From NCBI GenBank assembly GCA_017617525.1, contig JAFZWA010000053.1, forward strand, positions 1-64,000: DNA of 64,000 nucleotides, read 5' to 3'. Below, piece by piece: positions 26,948-36,345 of this stretch. The position numbers and the translations under genes are program-made. A model generated the notes under the pieces. It was not told the DNA's origin, made no database searches, and was given only the letters and a program-made list of their open reading frames with translations. Origin of the DNA: Clostridiales bacterium. GTDB lineage: Bacteria > Bacillota > Clostridia > Saccharofermentanales > Saccharofermentanaceae. Numbering within the stretch: position 1 is the stretch's first letter; the number at the start of each line of letters is the position of its first letter.

Positions 26948-28261
26948 ATGAAGGGCGTATTTGACACCTTAGTTAATGCATTCCGTCTGCCGGATCTTCG
27001 TAAGAAGCTTCTTTTTACGATGTTTATTCTCGGCCTTTACATGGTAGGCGGCTTGATCCCGTGCCCGGGTATCAACCGTACTGAATTTACAAGTGTCGTT
27101 CAGAACTGGGGTCAGATCGGTAGCTTGATGGATATTATCGCAGGTGGTGGTCTTTATGCGGCAACCATCTTCGCGATGGGTATTACTCCCTACATCAACT
27201 CCTCGATCATCATCCAGCTCCTGACAGTTGCTATCCCTGCTTTGGAGAATCTTGCCAAAGAAGGTGAAGAGGGACAGAAGAAGATCCAGAAGATCACTCG
27301 TTATCTGACAGTCGGTCTGGCTCTTATGCAGGCATCTTTCTTCTGCTACGCTACAAGATCTGCTATGACAGGTTACCTGCCGAAGCCGCTGTGTGCAGCA
27401 CTGATCATCCTGACATTTACTGCAGGTACATGCTTTGTTGTATTCCTCGGTGAGCGCATCAACGAGAAGGGCATCGGCAACGGTGTATCCCTGATCATCT
27501 TTGCCGGTATCGTTACGCGTATCCCGCAGATGATCCAGACTCTCTACTACGATGCACTCAACATCGCAGGCAGCTTCTCGAACGCAGCTCTCGGCAACAC
27601 TCTGGGAATCACGGCTTTCGTTTTCGTATCCCTGATCTCCCTGGCAACGATCATCTTCTGCGTATACGTTCAGAATGCAGAAAGAAGAATTCCGGTTCAG
27701 TACTCTAAGAAGGTCATCGGAAGAAAAGTCTATGGCGGACAGAACACATACATCCCGTTGAAGGTTAATGCATCCAGCGTTATGCCGGTTATCTTCACGA
27801 TGTCTTTCCTGTCGCTTCCGTCGACGATCGTGACATTCTTCTTCCCGAACAGCAACAACATCATCGTAAAATGGTTCCGCGACTTCGGTGGCAGCCCGTT
27901 CTACTATGTTGCTTACTTCATCTGCATCTTCGCTTTCGTATTCTTCTATTCTCTGATCCAGTTCAACCCGATCGAGATCTCGCAGAACCTGCAGAAGAAT
28001 GGTGGATTCATTCCGGGTGTTCGTCCGGGTCGTCCGACTTCGGAGTTCATCGCGAAAGTGGCTAACCGCCTTAACTGGTGTGATGCATGCTTCCTTTGCA
28101 TCGTCGTTCTCGTACCGACACTGCTTGGTAAGCTGACAGGTATGGAAGGCGTATGGTTCGCAGGTACATCCGTTCTCATCATGACAGGTGTTGCCAACGA
28201 CCTGGTCGACCAGATCGAATCGCAGATGGTTACCCACAACTACAAGGGATTCCTTGTATGA
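26948..28261 (+). CDS. secY: preprotein translocase subunit SecY
   Basis: A 437-aa polytopic membrane protein with ten predicted helices, the channel of the Sec translocon. The plug/TM2 region FAMGITPYINSSIIIQLLTV, the ERINEKGIGNGVSLIIFAG segment and the GFIPGVRPGRPT cytoplasmic loop are conserved. The ATG lies one base after the rplO stop with GGAGG inside rplO. A 134-bp gap with a GCAGCC/GGCTGC hairpin separates it from adk. Confidence 0.98.
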   Translation: MKGVFDTLVNAFRLPDLRKKLLFTMFILGLYMVGGLIPCPGINRTEFTSVVQNWGQIGSLMDIIAGGGLYAATIFAMGITPYINSSIIIQLLTVAIPALENLAKEGEEGQKKIQKITRYLTVGLALMQASFFCYATRSAMTGYLPKPLCAALIILTFTAGTCFVVFLGERINEKGIGNGVSLIIFAGIVTRIPQMIQTLYYDALNIAGSFSNAALGNTLGITAFVFVSLISLATIIFCVYVQNAERRIPVQYSKKVIGRKVYGGQNTYIPLKVNASSVMPVIFTMSFLSLPSTIVTFFFPNSNNIIVKWFRDFGGSPFYYVAYFICIFAFVFFYSLIQFNPIEISQNLQKNGGFIPGVRPGRPTSEFIAKVANRLNWCDACFLCIVVLVPTLLGKLTGMEGVWFAGTSVLIMTGVANDLVDQIESQMVTHNYKGFLV

Positions 28262-28324
28262 CGAATAAGCAGGGTACGCGTTATGCTGCTTAACGGTAAT
28301 GCACAAATCATAAGATAATGCTAT

Positions 28325-28354
28325 GCAGCCTCGCGTGTTTACACGTGGGGCTGC
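28325..28354 (+). promoter_or_regulatory. hairpin in the secY-adk gap
   Basis: GCAGCC (28325-28330) pairs with GGCTGC (28349-28354), with inner CGTGT/ACACG pairing. There is no U tract, so termination is unlikely; it may be a processing site or a 5' stabiliser of the adk message. Confidence 0.4.
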
Positions 28355-28395
28355 TTGCGCGTATAAAATTGAAAGTTAGAGAAGAGGGTTTTCTT

Positions 28396-29058
28396 ATGAA
28401 ACTGATCCTTTTAGGCGCACCGGGTTCCGGTAAGGGAACCATGGCAGCGGTTCTGAAAAACGAATACAAGATCACACATATCTCCACAGGAGATATTTTC
28501 CGTGCGAACATCAAGGAACAGACACCTCTGGGCATCGAAGCCAAGAAGTATATCGATGCCGGCAAACTGGTTCCGGACGAAGTAACCATCTCTATGGTTG
28601 AAGATCGTCTTGCCCAGGATGACTGCAAGAACGGTTACCTTCTCGACGGTTTCCCGAGAACGATCGCTCAGGCTGAAAAGCTTGACGAGATGCTTGCTAA
28701 GAGCAATTCTCAGATCGACGCCGTTATCAAGGTAGATGTTCCGGCTGAAGTTATCATGGAACGTGTTGTAAACAGAAGAGTCTGCACATCCTGCGGTGAA
28801 AGCTACAACGTAGTTTCCCGTCCGACTAAGGTCGAGGGTGTTTGCGATGTTTGCGGCAAGGAAGTCATCCAGCGTGATGATGACAAGCCGGAGACAGTTA
28901 AGCAGAGACTTGTTACCTATGAAGAGAACACAAAGCCGCTCATCGACTTTTATGAGAAGAAGGGCATCGTGATCTCCGCGGACAACTCCAAGAGTCCGGA
29001 CGTTGCTTTTGCGCAGGCTGCTGAGGCACTTGCTGCAAAGGGATTTAGAAAGGCGTAA
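28396..29058 (+). CDS. adk: adenylate kinase
   Basis: A 220-aa long-form enzyme interconverting ATP+AMP and 2 ADP. P-loop GAPGSGKGT (7-15), GYLLDGFPRTIAQAE, and a LID domain with a Cys4 zinc site (CTSCGESYN and CDVCGKEV), usual in Gram-positives. The ATG at 28396 has AGAGGG upstream and places the P-loop at the family position. Directly followed by map, as in most Firmicutes. Confidence 0.98.
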   Translation: MKLILLGAPGSGKGTMAAVLKNEYKITHISTGDIFRANIKEQTPLGIEAKKYIDAGKLVPDEVTISMVEDRLAQDDCKNGYLLDGFPRTIAQAEKLDEMLAKSNSQIDAVIKVDVPAEVIMERVVNRRVCTSCGESYNVVSRPTKVEGVCDVCGKEVIQRDDDKPETVKQRLVTYEENTKPLIDFYEKKGIVISADNSKSPDVAFAQAAEALAAKGFRKA

Positions 29059-29061
29059 TCA

Positions 29062-29832
29062 ATGATCGAAATCAAGACAGAAGCGGATTTTGCAAAAATG
29101 CGTGAGGCCGGCAAGGTCGTCGAAGAGTGTCTTTTGACTCTCGGCGAAAAGGTCGAGCCGGGCATCACGACATGGGAACTCGATGAGATCGCCAAGCAGG
29201 TCTTCGACAAGCACGGCGCTATCTCTTCGTCTTACCACTACGGCGATCCGCCGTTCCCGGGTCAGATCTGCATCTCCCCGAATGAAGTCATCGTTCACGG
29301 CATTCCGAGAAAAGACGTAGTCCTCAAGGAAGGCGACATCGTCACATGTGATGTTTGCTGCTCTCTCGACGGACTTCACGCGGACGCGGCAAGAACTTTT
29401 GCCGTAGGAAAGATCTCGGAGGAAGCCGCTAAACTGGTCAAGGTTACAGAGGAGTGTTTCTGGAAAGGTTTTGAAAAGGTCTCGACCGAAAACCGCATCG
29501 GAGATATTTCGTCTGCCGTACAGGCACACGCTGAGAGCTTCGGCTACGGCGTCATTCGTGAGCTGACAGGTCACGGTATCGGACACCAGCTTCATGAGGA
29601 TCCGGATGTTCCGAACTACGGCAGATTCGGACACGGCCCTCGCATTGTCAAGGGCATGGCTTTCTGCATCGAACCCATGATCTCGATGGGAAGAAGAGAA
29701 ATCGCAGTATTGAGTGACGAGTGGACGGTCATCACCCGTGACAGAAAATACGCATCGCACTATGAAAATACGATCATCATTACAGAAAACGGACCGGAAA
29801 TCATCACATTAACGGAGGGTAAGAATGTCTAA
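29062..29832 (+). CDS. map: methionine aminopeptidase type I
   Basis: A 256-aa metallopeptidase removing initiator Met from new proteins. The five metal ligands are seen in [20 protein letters not shown] (two Asp), [12 protein letters not shown] (His), CIEPMIS (Glu) and HYENTIIIT (Glu). Starts 3 bp after adk and overlaps infA by 8 bp, so coupled translation is likely. Confidence 0.98.
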   Translation: MIEIKTEADFAKMREAGKVVEECLLTLGEKVEPGITTWELDEIAKQVFDKHGAISSSYHYGDPPFPGQICISPNEVIVHGIPRKDVVLKEGDIVTCDVCCSLDGLHADAARTFAVGKISEEAAKLVKVTEECFWKGFEKVSTENRIGDISSAVQAHAESFGYGVIRELTGHGIGHQLHEDPDVPNYGRFGHGPRIVKGMAFCIEPMISMGRREIAVLSDEWTVITRDRKYASHYENTIIITENGPEIITLTEGKNV

Positions 29833-30043
29833 AGAGGATGTAATTGAAGTAGAGGGCATCGTTGATGATGCTCTTCCGAACGCAACATTTAAGGTAAGAC
29901 TGGAAAACGGCCATATCGTACTTGCTCATATCTCGGGCAAACTGCGTCAGAACTACATCAAGATCCTGCCGGGTGACAGAGTAACAATGGAGCTTTCTCC
30001 ATACGATCTGTCTCGTGGCCGCATCACTTGGCGCGCGAAGTAA
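29825..30043 (+). CDS. infA: translation initiation factor IF-1
   Basis: A 72-aa single OB-fold protein occupying the 30S A site during initiation. [20 protein letters not shown] and [20 protein letters not shown] are diagnostic. ATG overlaps the map stop by 8 bp; GGAGGG lies in map. Confidence 0.98.
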   Translation: MSKEDVIEVEGIVDDALPNATFKVRLENGHIVLAHISGKLRQNYIKILPGDRVTMELSPYDLSRGRITWRAK

Positions 30044-30109
30044 AATCGCGCCCAAGAACCGTCCCTGACGGCCTGTTGAGGACGGAATAAAAAAAGAGAA
30101 GAAAAAATC

Positions 30110-30147
30110 AAAAACTCTCTTGAAATGCAGAGAGTTTTTGGTATAAT
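30110..30147 (+). promoter_or_regulatory. promoter of the alpha operon overlapping a hairpin
   Basis: TTGAAA (30120-30125), 16-bp spacer, TATAAT (30142-30147), about 70 bp before rpmJ. The same stretch forms a hairpin AAAAACTCTC/GAGAGTTTTT (30110-30139) whose T tract could terminate transcription coming from infA, so the element may insulate upstream and restart transcription. Just upstream CCGTCC/GGACGG (30059-30085) is another stem without T tract. Confidence 0.7.
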
Positions 30148-30215
30148 ATTTTAGCGTGCGCGCATAGCGTATGTTAGTTTTGCATTGTTTTTTAAGTAGA
30201 CAGGGAGGTTACGTC

Positions 30216-30329
30216 ATGAAAGTAAGACCGTCGGTAAAACCCATGTGCGAGAAGTGCAAGGTCATTCGTCGTAATGGTCGTGTTATGATCATCTGCTCGG
30301 ATCCTAAGCATAAGCAGAAGCAGGGTTAA
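30216..30329 (+). CDS. rpmJ: 50S ribosomal protein L36
   Basis: A 37-aa zinc-binding L36. The translation [19 protein letters not shown] continues with [19 protein letters not shown]11-x-x-C14, C27 and H32 form the zinc ribbon. GGGAGG precedes the ATG. It lies between infA and rpsM as in most bacteria. Confidence 0.97.
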   Translation: MKVRPSVKPMCEKCKVIRRNGRVMIICSDPKHKQKQG

Positions 30330-30517
30330 TCCCAGAATCCTCCTGTTTGCAGGCTTCGTCATTGTCTGCTAGGACAGGAAACGAAAAAAGTTTGGATATT
30401 ACATGCACCAGTTATGCCAAGGCGGCTGCCTCTCCTAACCCGAGAGGATCTTAGCATCAGCATGTCATATATATACGAAACAAAACATTTATTGATTCAT
30501 TCATGGAGGTACACAGA
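30330..30517 (+). promoter_or_regulatory. 188-bp untranslated stretch between rpmJ and rpsM
   Basis: No gene. It contains a CTCTC/GAGAG hairpin (around 30432-30447) and further short inverted pairs, and ends with GGAGG before rpsM. In E. coli the alpha-operon leader bound by S4 is in front of rpsM; this could be an analogous autogenous site, but no known S4-leader motif is recognisable. Confidence 0.35.
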
Positions 30518-30886
30518 ATGGCTCGTATTGCCGGTGTAGATCTGCCAAATGACAAAAGAGTAGAAATCGCTCTTACGTACATTTATGGCATTGGTAAGAC
30601 AAGTTCTGATCGTATTCTTGCGGACACAAAGATCAATCCTGACACACGTGTTAAGGATCTTTCTGAGGATGATATCGCTAAGATTCGTGACCAGATCGAG
30701 AACAATTACAACGTTGAGGGTGACCTGAGAAGAGAAGTTTCCCTGAACATCAAGAGATTGACAGAAATCGGATGCTATCGCGGCCGCCGTCACAGAATGG
30801 GTCTGCCTGTTCGTGGCCAGCGCACCAAGACGAATGCTCGTACCCGTAAGGGACCGAAGCGTACGATCGCTGGTAAGAAGAAGTAA
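30518..30886 (+). CDS. rpsM: 30S ribosomal protein S13
   Basis: A 122-aa S13 (uS13) contacting P-site tRNA and the 50S subunit. [32 protein letters not shown] (H2TH) and the basic tail [17 protein letters not shown] are typical. The ATG at 30518 follows GGAGG; upstream in-frame codons are ignored. Confidence 0.98.
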   Translation: MARIAGVDLPNDKRVEIALTYIYGIGKTSSDRILADTKINPDTRVKDLSEDDIAKIRDQIENNYNVEGDLRREVSLNIKRLTEIGCYRGRRHRMGLPVRGQRTKTNARTRKGPKRTIAGKKK

Positions 30887-30898
30887 GGAGGCGAACCC

Positions 30899-31303
30899 AT
30901 GGCAGCAAAAGCAGTTAAGAAAACGGCCGCAAGACCGAAGAGAAGAGAGCGTAAGAATATTGACAAAGGTCAGGCTCATATTCACGCTACATTTAACAAC
31001 ACGATCGTTACGATCACTGATATGCAGGGTAATGCAATCTCCTGGGCATCTGCCGGTGAGATGGGCATGAAGGGTTCCCGTAAGGGTACACCGTTCGCAG
31101 CTCAGATGGCATCTGAGGATGCAGGTAGAAAGGCTGCTGATCACGGCATGCGTACAGTTGAGGTTTACGTTAAGGGACCTGGTCCGGGTCGTGAATCCGC
31201 TATCCGTGCCCTGCAGACAGCAGGTCTGGAAGTTACAATGATCAAAGATGTAACTCCGGTTCCGCACAATGGTTGCAGACCGCCTAAGAGAAGAAGAGTC
31301 TGA
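30899..31303 (+). CDS. rpsK: 30S ribosomal protein S11
   Basis: A 134-aa S11 (uS11) of the 30S platform. [40 protein letters not shown] and C-terminal [15 protein letters not shown] match. AAGGAGG precedes the ATG, 12 bp after rpsM. Confidence 0.98.
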   Translation: MAAKAVKKTAARPKRRERKNIDKGQAHIHATFNNTIVTITDMQGNAISWASAGEMGMKGSRKGTPFAAQMASEDAGRKAADHGMRTVEVYVKGPGPGRESAIRALQTAGLEVTMIKDVTPVPHNGCRPPKRRRV

Positions 31304-31320
31304 GTTCGGAGGTATAGAGA

Positions 31321-31938
31321 ATGGCTAGATATACAGAAGGAACCTGCCGTCTCTGCCGCAGAGAAGGAGACAAGCTCTTCCTCAAGGGTGAGAGATGCTA
31401 TTCCGCTAAGTGCGCACTTGCTAAGAAGAGTGCCGCTCCGGGTCAGCATGGTCAGGGCAGAAAAAAGATTTCAGAATATGGTGTACAGCTTCGTGAGAAG
31501 CAGAAGACAAAGCGTTTCTACGGCGTACTTGAAAAGCAGTTCAGACTTACCTATGCACGTGCTGAGCGTAAGCAGGGTAAGACCGGTGAGAAGCTCCTTG
31601 AGCTCCTCGAACTCCGTTTCGACAATGTCGTATATCGTCTGGGTCTTGCTTCTTCCAGAAACGAAGCTCGTCAGCTCGTTACACACGGTCATTTCCTCGT
31701 AAATGGCAAGAAGGCAAACATCCCGTCTATGACACTGAAGACAGGCGATACGATCTCCGTTAAGGAAACATCCAGAAAGTCCCCGAAGTTCGAGACACTT
31801 TCTAATTCCCGTCCGGTACCGGCTTGGCTGTCCTTCAACGAAGAGACACTTACAGGTTCTATCGTAAGAGAGCCGGCTCGTGAGGATGTTGATCTCGAGG
31901 TTAAGGAGACACTCATCGTCGAGTTGTACTCGAAGTAA
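31321..31938 (+). CDS. rpsD: 30S ribosomal protein S4, zinc-binding form
   Basis: A 205-aa S4 (uS4), primary 16S binder and usual autogenous repressor of its operon. The N-terminus carries Cys pairs C-x2-C and C-x4-C (CRLCRREGD and CYSAKC) that bind zinc in Thermus-type S4; S4 of E. coli lacks them. The S4 RNA-binding domain [20 protein letters not shown] then [16 protein letters not shown] is intact. In many Bacilli rpsD stands alone; here it is in the alpha operon. Confidence 0.97.
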   Translation: MARYTEGTCRLCRREGDKLFLKGERCYSAKCALAKKSAAPGQHGQGRKKISEYGVQLREKQKTKRFYGVLEKQFRLTYARAERKQGKTGEKLLELLELRFDNVVYRLGLASSRNEARQLVTHGHFLVNGKKANIPSMTLKTGDTISVKETSRKSPKFETLSNSRPVPAWLSFNEETLTGSIVREPAREDVDLEVKETLIVELYSK

Positions 31939-31979
31939 TAGAAACCTTTCGCTTTGCATGACAAGCTAGGAGGATAAAT

Positions 31980-32933
31980 ATGATTGAAATTATGAAGCCG
32001 ACAATTGAGTGTGTAGAAGTCAACGAAGACAGCTCCTATGGTAAGTACGTAATCGCTCCGCTTGAGCGTGGCTACGGTACGACACTGGGTAACTCCCTTC
32101 GTCGTGTGCTTCTTTCTTCCTTGTCCGGTGCAGCAGTAACATCCGTTCGTGTTGAGAATGTTTTCCATGAGTTTTCCACGATCCCGGGCGTTATCGAGGA
32201 CATGACTGAGATCATCCTCAACGTTAAGGGCATCCGTGCTAAGCTTCATGTTGATACACCGAAGACGGTATACATCAGCATGGATGAAGGCAAGACCGGC
32301 GTAGTTACAGCAGGCGATATCGTTCACGATGAAGAAGTAGAGATCATGAATCCGGATCATGTCATTTGCACAATGAACGGAGCAGGTCGTCTCTTCATCG
32401 AACTCACGATCAGCAAGGGCCGCGGCTATGCTACGGCTGACCAGAATAAGCCGGCTACACAGACAATCGGTACGATCGCTATCGACTCTATCTTTACTCC
32501 GGTAAAGAAGGCTAACTACCGTATCGAGAATACGCGTGTCGGTGAGCGTACAGACTTTGACAGCCTGACGCTTGAAGTTTGGACCGATGCAACCATTAAG
32601 GTTGATGAGGCTCTTTCTTCCGCTGCAGCGATCCTTCGTGAGCACCTGGGTCTGTTCACAGCTCTTACGGACGTGACCAATGGTCCGAGCTTCCGTGATT
32701 CTGATGACAGCTCCAGCAAGAACTCCACACATGACATCGTCATTGAGGATCTTGATTTCTCCGTTCGTACATATAACTGCCTCAAGAGAGCAGGTATCAA
32801 CACGATCGGTGATCTCGTTGCTAAGTCGGAAGACGAAATGATGAAAGTTCGTAACCTCGGTAAGAAGTCTCTGGAAGAAGTTATCCAGAAGCTCGAGGAT
32901 ATGGATCTGTCTCTCGCAGATGTCGAGGACTAA
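31980..32933 (+). CDS. rpoA: RNA polymerase alpha subunit
   Basis: A 317-aa alpha subunit. The N-terminal dimerisation domain contains ERGYGTTLGNSLRRVLLSSL, and the C-terminal DNA- and activator-binding domain has LDFSVRTYNCLKRAGINTIG then KVRNLGKKSLEEV. A linker rich in Asp and Ser joins them around residues 235-255. AGGAGG precedes the ATG. Confidence 0.98.
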   Translation: MIEIMKPTIECVEVNEDSSYGKYVIAPLERGYGTTLGNSLRRVLLSSLSGAAVTSVRVENVFHEFSTIPGVIEDMTEIILNVKGIRAKLHVDTPKTVYISMDEGKTGVVTAGDIVHDEEVEIMNPDHVICTMNGAGRLFIELTISKGRGYATADQNKPATQTIGTIAIDSIFTPVKKANYRIENTRVGERTDFDSLTLEVWTDATIKVDEALSSAAAILREHLGLFTALTDVTNGPSFRDSDDSSSKNSTHDIVIEDLDFSVRTYNCLKRAGINTIGDLVAKSEDEMMKVRNLGKKSLEEVIQKLEDMDLSLADVED

Positions 32934-32988
32934 ATAGCGGCTCGAGGGTCAGCTAGGATATTTTTAAATATACAGGAGGTATGAACCC

Positions 32989-33555
32989 ATGGCAGGTTAC
33001 AGAAAATTAGGAAGAGTTAGCGATCAGCGCATCGCAATTTTGAGAAATCTGGCAACATCTTTGGTTGTTTGCCCGGTAAAAGAAGACGGAAAGGCACTTT
33101 CCGAGAACAGAAAGCATGTTGTAACAACTGTTGCTCGTGCTAAGGAAGTTTCTAAGATCATGGATAAGCTGATTGCTGATGCCATTCGTGAAAAAGACAA
33201 CTTTACTACAAAGGAAGTTACAGTTTCCTCCGCGAAGCTGGATGCGAAGGGCATGAAGGTCCTGGTTTCCAAGACTTCCAAGAACGGCAGAAAGTATGAA
33301 GTCGTTGATCGTCAGGTTTCCAAGAAGACGGTTCAGGTTGATGCTCCTTCTCGTTTGGCAGCTCGTAAGAATGCAGCTTACTGGCTCAGAAAGAGCCACG
33401 ATGCTGAGGGCAACGTTGTTAACCCGGTAGACATTCTCTACAATGAGATCGCTCCGGCTCTTGTAAATCACAAGGGTGGTTACACAAAGATCGTGAAGCT
33501 CGGCGCTCGTCGCGGTGACGCTTCCGAAATGGCTCTCCTCACATTCGCTGAGTAA
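32989..33555 (+). CDS. rplQ: 50S ribosomal protein L17, long form
   Basis: A 188-aa L17 (bL17). The N-terminal YRKLGRVSDQRIAILRNLAT and C-terminal NHKGGYTKIVKLGARRGD flank a roughly 70-residue insertion (about 88-155), so the protein is well above the 115-130 aa norm of Bacilli and E. coli; long forms are known in Clostridia. It ends the alpha operon before a terminator. Confidence 0.96.
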   Translation: MAGYRKLGRVSDQRIAILRNLATSLVVCPVKEDGKALSENRKHVVTTVARAKEVSKIMDKLIADAIREKDNFTTKEVTVSSAKLDAKGMKVLVSKTSKNGRKYEVVDRQVSKKTVQVDAPSRLAARKNAAYWLRKSHDAEGNVVNPVDILYNEIAPALVNHKGGYTKIVKLGARRGDASEMALLTFAE

Positions 33556-33580
33556 GATAGCCCAAATAATCTGATACAAT

Positions 33581-33616
33581 AAAGTGGCGGATGGGCAAAA
33601 CCCTTCCGTCACTTTT
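33581..33616 (+). terminator. terminator of the alpha operon
   Basis: AAAGTG-GCGGA-GGG pairs with CCC-TCCGT-CACTTT around a CAAAA loop and ends in TTTT. The ECF transporter genes begin 32 bp later and may depend partly on read-through. Confidence 0.75.
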
Positions 33617-33647
33617 ACTATTCTGAAGAATCGGAGACAGCAGTAGC

Positions 33648-35450
33648 ATGGATTCCAATACCAAGGACATTGCGGAATATAACCTGACAGTGAAAGCAGA
33701 GGATATCCTGTTTTCCTATGAGACGAATTCCGGAAAGGATGTCGTGGCGGTGGACCATGCTTCTTTTACTGTTAAGAAGGGCGAATATGTCGCGATCTTA
33801 GGCAGAAACGGATCCGGTAAATCCACACTTGCCAAGATGATCAATATCCTGGAGTTCCCGGATTCGGGAAAACTCTCCGTATTCGATCTTGAGGCGGACA
33901 AGGACGAAAACTTCTGGCCGATCCGTTCCCACTGCGGAATGGTGTTCCAGAATCCGGACAACCAGATCGTCGGAACGACGGTCGAAGAGGACGTCGCGTT
34001 CGGTCCGGAGAACCTTTCGGTCCCGCTTCCGGAGCTTGCTCTTCGTGTGGAAAAAGCACTTGGCTATGTCGGTCTTCTTGAAAAGGCAGACAAGCAGCCG
34101 TCGTCTCTTTCGGGCGGTCAGAAACAGAAACTGGCGATCGCGGGTGTTCTCGCGATGCAGCCGCAGCTTCTGATCCTTGACGAGAGCACATCCATGCTCG
34201 ATCCGAAAGCCAGAGACGAATTCTTACAGCTTGTAGCGAGAATGCGTAATGACAAGGGCATCACCGTTATCCACATTACGCATGATATGCACGAGGCATA
34301 CCTCGCGGATCGCGTGATCATCCTGGAAAAAGGAAATATCCGTTTAAACGGTACCCCGTCCGAGGTATTCTCCCAGGTCGACAGGATCAGGGAACTCGGT
34401 CTGGAACTTCCGAAATGGGCGGAGCTTCTCTGCGAAGTTGCCCGTCTCTGCGGAGTGGAAACCGAGCAGAGTGATTTTCTGTCGGAAGAGACCGCGAAGA
34501 AGAAGATCCGTGAGATCTTAAAAGACAAACATCCGGACCCGAAGATGAAGACGGATAAGAAACCGCGTGAGGTTTCCGATCAGGTCATCCTTCGTGTTAC
34601 CGGTCTTTCTCACAGTTACGACAAGAAGGAAAAGAAAGCGATCTCGGACATTGCTTTTGACGTGAAAAAAGGCGAGATCGTAACTGTTATCGGACACAGT
34701 GGTTCCGGTAAGACCACGCTCATCTCTCACCTCAACGGCATCCTGCGCCCGCTCGAAGGCAAAGTGGAAGTCTGGAGTGAGGAAGAAAAGAAATACATCT
34801 CGACCGAAAAGAACAATGAGATCAAGAAGATCAGAAGCCACGTCGGCCTCTTGTTCCAGTATCCTGAATATCAGCTTTTCGAGGAGACGGTCGAAAAAGA
34901 TATCAAGTTCGGTCCGAGTAAGATGGGCTACGACAACGAGACCTGCGACAGACTGATGCGCGAGGCGTTACCGCTTGTCGGCCTTTCTGAAGATATATTG
35001 AAGAGATCTCCGTTTGAGCTTTCCGGCGGACAGAAGAGAAGAGTCGCGTTTGCGGGCATCCTGGCAATGAACCCGGATGTGCTCATTCTCGACGAGCCGG
35101 CTGCGGGACTTGATCCGGCAGGTCAGAAAGAGATCTTCGGTTACATTGAAACATTAAGAGATCAGGGCAAATCCATCGTACTGGTCTCACACGATATGGA
35201 CGAAGCCGCCAGGATCGCGGACCGCGTACTGGTGCTGAAAAAGGGAGAACAGGTATTCTTCGGTTCCCCGGAGAAGCTTTTCTCACAGGAAACAAACTCT
35301 TACGCGATGCGCCTCGACAAACCCTGTCTGGTGCAGACCATGAGCGAACTGAAAAAGGAATATCCGTACATCAACGACACCGTCTTTGATGTGGCCGAGG
35401 CGGCGCAATCGCTGGTCTTCGGTGACATGAAGGAGGTGGATGCCCAATGA
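33648..35450 (+). CDS. ecfA: ECF transporter ATPase, fused EcfA1-EcfA2
   Basis: A 600-aa protein with two complete ABC domains. Domain 1: Walker A LGRNGSGKST (51-60), Q-loop FQNPDNQIVG, signature LSGGQKQKLAIAG (154-166), Walker B LLILDES. Domain 2 (from about 313): Walker A GHSGSGKTT (349-357), LFQYPEYQLFEETVEKDIKF, signature LSGGQKRRVAFAG, LILDEPAAGLD. These ATPases energise vitamin uptake by group II ECF transporters. Most Firmicutes encode them as two adjacent genes at this locus; here a charged linker (about 285-312) joins them. The gene overlaps ecfT by 4 bp. The S component must be encoded elsewhere. Confidence 0.93.
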   Translation: MDSNTKDIAEYNLTVKAEDILFSYETNSGKDVVAVDHASFTVKKGEYVAILGRNGSGKSTLAKMINILEFPDSGKLSVFDLEADKDENFWPIRSHCGMVFQNPDNQIVGTTVEEDVAFGPENLSVPLPELALRVEKALGYVGLLEKADKQPSSLSGGQKQKLAIAGVLAMQPQLLILDESTSMLDPKARDEFLQLVARMRNDKGITVIHITHDMHEAYLADRVIILEKGNIRLNGTPSEVFSQVDRIRELGLELPKWAELLCEVARLCGVETEQSDFLSEETAKKKIREILKDKHPDPKMKTDKKPREVSDQVILRVTGLSHSYDKKEKKAISDIAFDVKKGEIVTVIGHSGSGKTTLISHLNGILRPLEGKVEVWSEEEKKYISTEKNNEIKKIRSHVGLLFQYPEYQLFEETVEKDIKFGPSKMGYDNETCDRLMREALPLVGLSEDILKRSPFELSGGQKRRVAFAGILAMNPDVLILDEPAAGLDPAGQKEIFGYIETLRDQGKSIVLVSHDMDEAARIADRVLVLKKGEQVFFGSPEKLFSQETNSYAMRLDKPCLVQTMSELKKEYPYINDTVFDVAEAAQSLVFGDMKEVDAQ

Positions 35451-36262
35451 TGAAGGACATTTCCATCGGCCGTTATGTGCAGGGCGATTCCGTGATCCAT
35501 AAGCTCGACCCACGCATGAAGGTTCTGCTGTTCATCATCTACATGGTGACGCTTTTTATAGCGGACGAGCCGATTACTATGCTTGCCGCCGTGGCTGTCG
35601 TTATCTTCTTAACGCTCCTTTCCAAGATCGGTCCGATTGAGGTAGTAAGGTCCGTCCGACCGATCCTCTTTATCATGATCTTTATTTTCATCATCAACGT
35701 GCTGACGATAAGATCGGGAGAAACGCTTTGGTCATGGTGGGTCATCAAGGTGACTTACGGAGGATTGGAACGAGCCGTCCTCATGGTGCTGAGGCTCCTT
35801 CTTTTGATCGTCGCGACGAGTATCCTTCTTACTCTTACCACAACGCCGCTGAAACTGGCGGACGCGCTGGAGTCACTGGGATCTCCGCTGAAGGTCATCA
35901 AGGTCCCGGTCAACGAGATCGCCATGACGATATCGATCGCGATCCGATTCATTCCGACACTTGTCGAAGAAACGGATAAGATCATGAAAGCGCAATCATC
36001 ACGTGGCGCGGAATACGATACGGGAAACGTGTTCCAGCGTGCCAAAGGATATGTTGCCGTACTGGTTCCGCTGTTTGTAAGTTCTTTTAAAAGAGCGGAA
36101 GAACTGGCGGTGGCAATGGACGCGAGATGCTACCAGGGCGGTGTCGGCAAGACCAAACTCCACCCGCTCAAACTCAAGGCATCTGACTTCTTGTGGTTTT
36201 TCATCCTGACGGTAGTGGCTTTTATTCCCGTGGCAGTAGATTTATTGCCGAAATTAATATAA
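35447..36262 (+). CDS. ecfT: ECF transporter transmembrane component EcfT
   Basis: A 271-aa membrane protein with about five to six helices. It opens with the family segment YVQGDSVIHKLDPRMKVLLF. The two coupling motifs are of the expected Ala-Arg-Gly type: AQSSRGAEY (about 183) and AMDARCYQGG (about 222), with Cys in the second where Gly is usual. It links the ATPases to a substrate-binding S protein. ATGA overlap with the ATPase gene indicates coupled translation. Confidence 0.94.
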   Translation: MMKDISIGRYVQGDSVIHKLDPRMKVLLFIIYMVTLFIADEPITMLAAVAVVIFLTLLSKIGPIEVVRSVRPILFIMIFIFIINVLTIRSGETLWSWWVIKVTYGGLERAVLMVLRLLLLIVATSILLTLTTTPLKLADALESLGSPLKVIKVPVNEIAMTISIAIRFIPTLVEETDKIMKAQSSRGAEYDTGNVFQRAKGYVAVLVPLFVSSFKRAEELAVAMDARCYQGGVGKTKLHPLKLKASDFLWFFILTVVAFIPVAVDLLPKLI

Positions 36263-36345
36263 AATATTCGCGCATGGGCGAATTCCCCCGGGGAAAGGGA
36301 TCCGGGGCAGAAGATAGATGAGTTTCAAGATGAGGAGAATTTGAA

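Noticed and set aside
26969-28306. 445-codon open frame antisense to secY
   Set aside because: No family resemblance, no ribosome site, and sense secY is certain; same codon-bias effect as in nifJ.
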